46,866 bases of DNA, from assembly GCA_944381455.1 (NCBI GenBank), contig CALWLF010000023.1, positions 1 through 46,866 on the forward strand, given 5' to 3'. The notes under the pieces were generated by a model. The model was not told where the DNA came from. It did not search any database and saw only the letters and a program-made list of their open reading frames with translations. Shown here one piece after another: positions 45,623 to 46,866 of this stretch; the stretch's first letter is position 1; every line of letters starts with the position of its first letter. The translations under genes and the position numbers were made by a program. This stretch comes from an uncultured Clostridia bacterium (GTDB taxonomy: Bacteria > Bacillota > Clostridia > Lachnospirales > Anaerotignaceae).

Positions 45623-45674
45623 AAAAAGCCGAACGATTTTCCTCCCCATCGGAAAGAAGATCCTTCGGCTTTTT
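45623..45674. terminator. Bidirectional terminator between the DUF1540 gene and ppiB
   Basis: Arms AAAAAGCCGAA / TTCGGCTTTTT (45623-45633 and 45664-45674) with a 30-base loop and T-runs on both strands. Confidence 0.7.
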
Positions 45675-45683
45675 CTTTATGTC

Positions 45684-46205
45684 TTACATTTTTTCTGGTT
45701 CTGGATAATCTACGCCAAAGGTTTCCACAGTCACTTCTGTCATCACCTGTGGTTCCAAAGGCATGTCTGCCCGGTTGGTTGCCACAGAGGCCAGCCGGTC
45801 TACCACATCCAGCCCTTCGATGACTTTGCCAAAGGCAGCATAAGCGCCGTCCAGATGAGGCGAAGCCTTATGCATGATGAAAAACTGGCTGCCGGCAGAG
45901 TTTGGCATCATGGTTCTGGCCATGGAAATGACGCCTAGATCATGTTTCAGATCATTTTTTACGCCATTTTGGGCAAATTCGCCTTTGATGCAATAGCCGG
46001 GGCCGCCCATGCCGGTGCCTTCCGGGCAGCCGCCCTGGATCATAAAGCCTTTGATGATGCGGTGAAAGCACAGGCCGTTATAATAGCCTTTTTTCACCAG
46101 AGAAATAAAGTTATTGACCGTATTTGGTGCCACATCCGGATACAGTTCCAGCCGGATGGTATCTTCCCCATTGATTTTCATTGTTACCACTGGATTTTGC
46201 AACAT
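45684..46205 (-). CDS. ppiB: Peptidyl-prolyl cis-trans isomerase, cyclophilin type
   Basis: 173 residues, a single cyclophilin domain without signal peptide, so cytoplasmic. It speeds proline isomerisation during folding. Active-site residues are in FHRIIKGFMIQGG (catalytic Arg) and SAGSQFFIMHKASPHLDGAYAAFGKV. An in-family insertion, PEGTGMGGPGY, follows the first motif. AAAGGGTG precedes the ATG. Monocistronic. Confidence 0.95.
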   Translation of the reverse strand: MLQNPVVTMKINGEDTIRLELYPDVAPNTVNNFISLVKKGYYNGLCFHRIIKGFMIQGGCPEGTGMGGPGYCIKGEFAQNGVKNDLKHDLGVISMARTMMPNSAGSQFFIMHKASPHLDGAYAAFGKVIEGLDVVDRLASVATNRADMPLEPQVMTEVTVETFGVDYPEPEKM

Positions 46206-46242
46206 CGTTCACCCTTTCTGTTTGGTTGATTCTTACCCATTT

Positions 46243-46271
46243 ATTATAGTGCAAAACAAGAAAAGAAACAA
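46243..46271 (-). promoter_or_regulatory. Promoter of ppiB
   Basis: TTGTTT (46266-46271), 17-base spacer, TATAAT (46243-46248) on the minus strand, back to back with the polymerase promoter. Confidence 0.65.
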
Positions 46272-46278
46272 GTGCCAC

Positions 46279-46307
46279 TTTACAAAGAACATTCGTTCTG
46301 ATATAAT
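46279..46307 (+). promoter_or_regulatory. Promoter of the Y-family polymerase gene, containing a LexA box
   Basis: TTTACA (46279-46284), 17-base spacer, TATAAT (46302-46307). The spacer holds GAACATTCGTTC (46287-46298), a perfect match to the Gram-positive SOS box GAAC-N4-GTTC, so LexA bound there would block the polymerase. Confidence 0.8.
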
Positions 46308-46348
46308 AGAACGTAATCGAACATACCAAACATACAGGTGGTGTTTTT

Positions 46349-46866
46349 ATGAATAAAGTTCTGTTTCACATCGACGTCAACAGTGCCTTTCTCAGCTGGA
46401 GCTGTTTAAAAGAGCAGCGGCCGGAGGCCCTTTTGATACCTTCTGTGGTGGGCGGCGATCCCCAAAACCGCCGGGGCATTGTCCTATCCAAAAGCCCGGC
46501 GGCCAAAGCCAAGGGCATCATCACCGGAGAGCCATTGCAGCAGGCGCTGCAAAAATGTCCTTCCCTGCTGATTTTTCCGCCGGATTATGAATTTTACACC
46601 CTCTGCTCCAGACAGTTTTTTCAGCTGCTTTCTGCCTATTCCGACCGGCTGGAAGTGTTCAGCATCGACGAATGTTTTCTCGATTACACTGGCATGGAGC
46701 GGCTGTTTGGGCCGCCGCTGCAAGCAGCCAAAAACATCCAAACCCACATCTATCAAACCCTGGGCTTTACCGTCAACATCGGCATCGGCCCCAACAAACT
46801 GCTGGCCAAAATGGCCGGAGAGCTGGAAAAGCCCAACAAGATTCATACCCTCTTTCCCGAAGAAAT
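46349..46866 (+). CDS. dinB: Y-family DNA polymerase (Pol IV/UmuC type), N-terminal part
   Basis: The first 172 codons; the gene runs off the window. A lesion-bypass DNA polymerase. Catalytic acidic residues are visible: Asp9 in FHIDVNSAF, and Asp107 and Glu108 in FSIDECFLDYTG. A GIGPNKLLAKMAGELEKPNKI segment marks the start of the helix-hairpin-helix thumb region. The symbol dinB is tentative, because UvrX- and UmuC-like enzymes share these motifs. A LexA box in the promoter indicates induction by DNA damage. Confidence 0.88.
   Translation, partial: MNKVLFHIDVNSAFLSWSCLKEQRPEALLIPSVVGGDPQNRRGIVLSKSPAAKAKGIITGEPLQQALQKCPSLLIFPPDYEFYTLCSRQFFQLLSAYSDRLEVFSIDECFLDYTGMERLFGPPLQAAKNIQTHIYQTLGFTVNIGIGPNKLLAKMAGELEKPNKIHTLFPEE

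Overview
The window looks like chromosome from an anaerobic, probably spore-forming member of the Clostridia (Firmicutes). Support comes from the smc/ftsY/ffh/rpsP and sepF/yggT/ylmH gene orders, a NAD-type PyrK/PyrD dihydroorotate dehydrogenase, a ferredoxin-dependent 2-oxoacid oxidoreductase, collagen-like spore-surface-type proteins, and sequences resembling sigma-K, sigma-G and Gram-positive LexA sites. A Lachnospirales/Anaerotignum-like host is my guess only. Nearly all genes lie on the minus strand. Only the recombinase end, prfC-DUF523-lysR, apbE, a DUF1540 gene and a Y-family polymerase are on the plus strand.

Left edge (1-2000): the C-terminal end of a large serine recombinase, presumably the end of an integrative element, runs up to the 3' end of a collagen-like gene that looks cut short. 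A second, complete collagen-like gene follows. Region 2000-12100: a compact eight-gene operon, pyrB-pyrC-pyrF-carA-carB-pyrK-pyrD-pyrE, encodes the whole route to UMP. Its genes overlap or nearly abut, and it ends at a strong terminator. It starts from a good promoter and a leader that encodes a 44-residue Phe-rich peptide whose stop codon lies inside an intrinsic terminator. This is the architecture of the enterobacterial pyrBI UTP-sensing attenuator, found here without any recognisable PyrR site, and it is the most interesting signal in the window.

Region 12200-18000: prfC (RF3), a DUF523 gene and a LysR regulator on the plus strand. Facing them on the minus strand are a cytidylate-kinase-like protein, a GNAT acetyltransferase, cobO and a small lipoprotein. 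Region 18000-31970: a housekeeping run of 14 minus-strand genes, in transcription order HlyD-like adaptor, PLPBP (yggS), sepF, yggT, ylmH, aroB, lspA, rluD, smc, ftsY, ylxM, ffh, rpsP, khpA. It covers cell division, envelope maturation, chromosome condensation and protein targeting. A second strong promoter sits before ylxM.

Region 32100-38300: an iron-dependent alcohol dehydrogenase, a five-gene operon (P-loop ATPase, ferredoxin, and alpha, beta and gamma subunits of a 2-oxoacid:ferredoxin oxidoreductase), and a D-2-hydroxyacid dehydrogenase. These fit amino-acid or 2-oxoacid fermentation. Region 38400-46866: a YkvI-type membrane protein, an EF-G paralogue with altered GTPase motifs, an ApbE flavin transferase lipoprotein, a CAT-like acetyltransferase, a DUF362 ferredoxin-domain protein, a DUF1540 protein with a sigma-G-like promoter, a cyclophilin, and the start of an SOS-controlled Y-family DNA polymerase. 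I saw no tRNA, rRNA, CRISPR array or intact insertion sequence.
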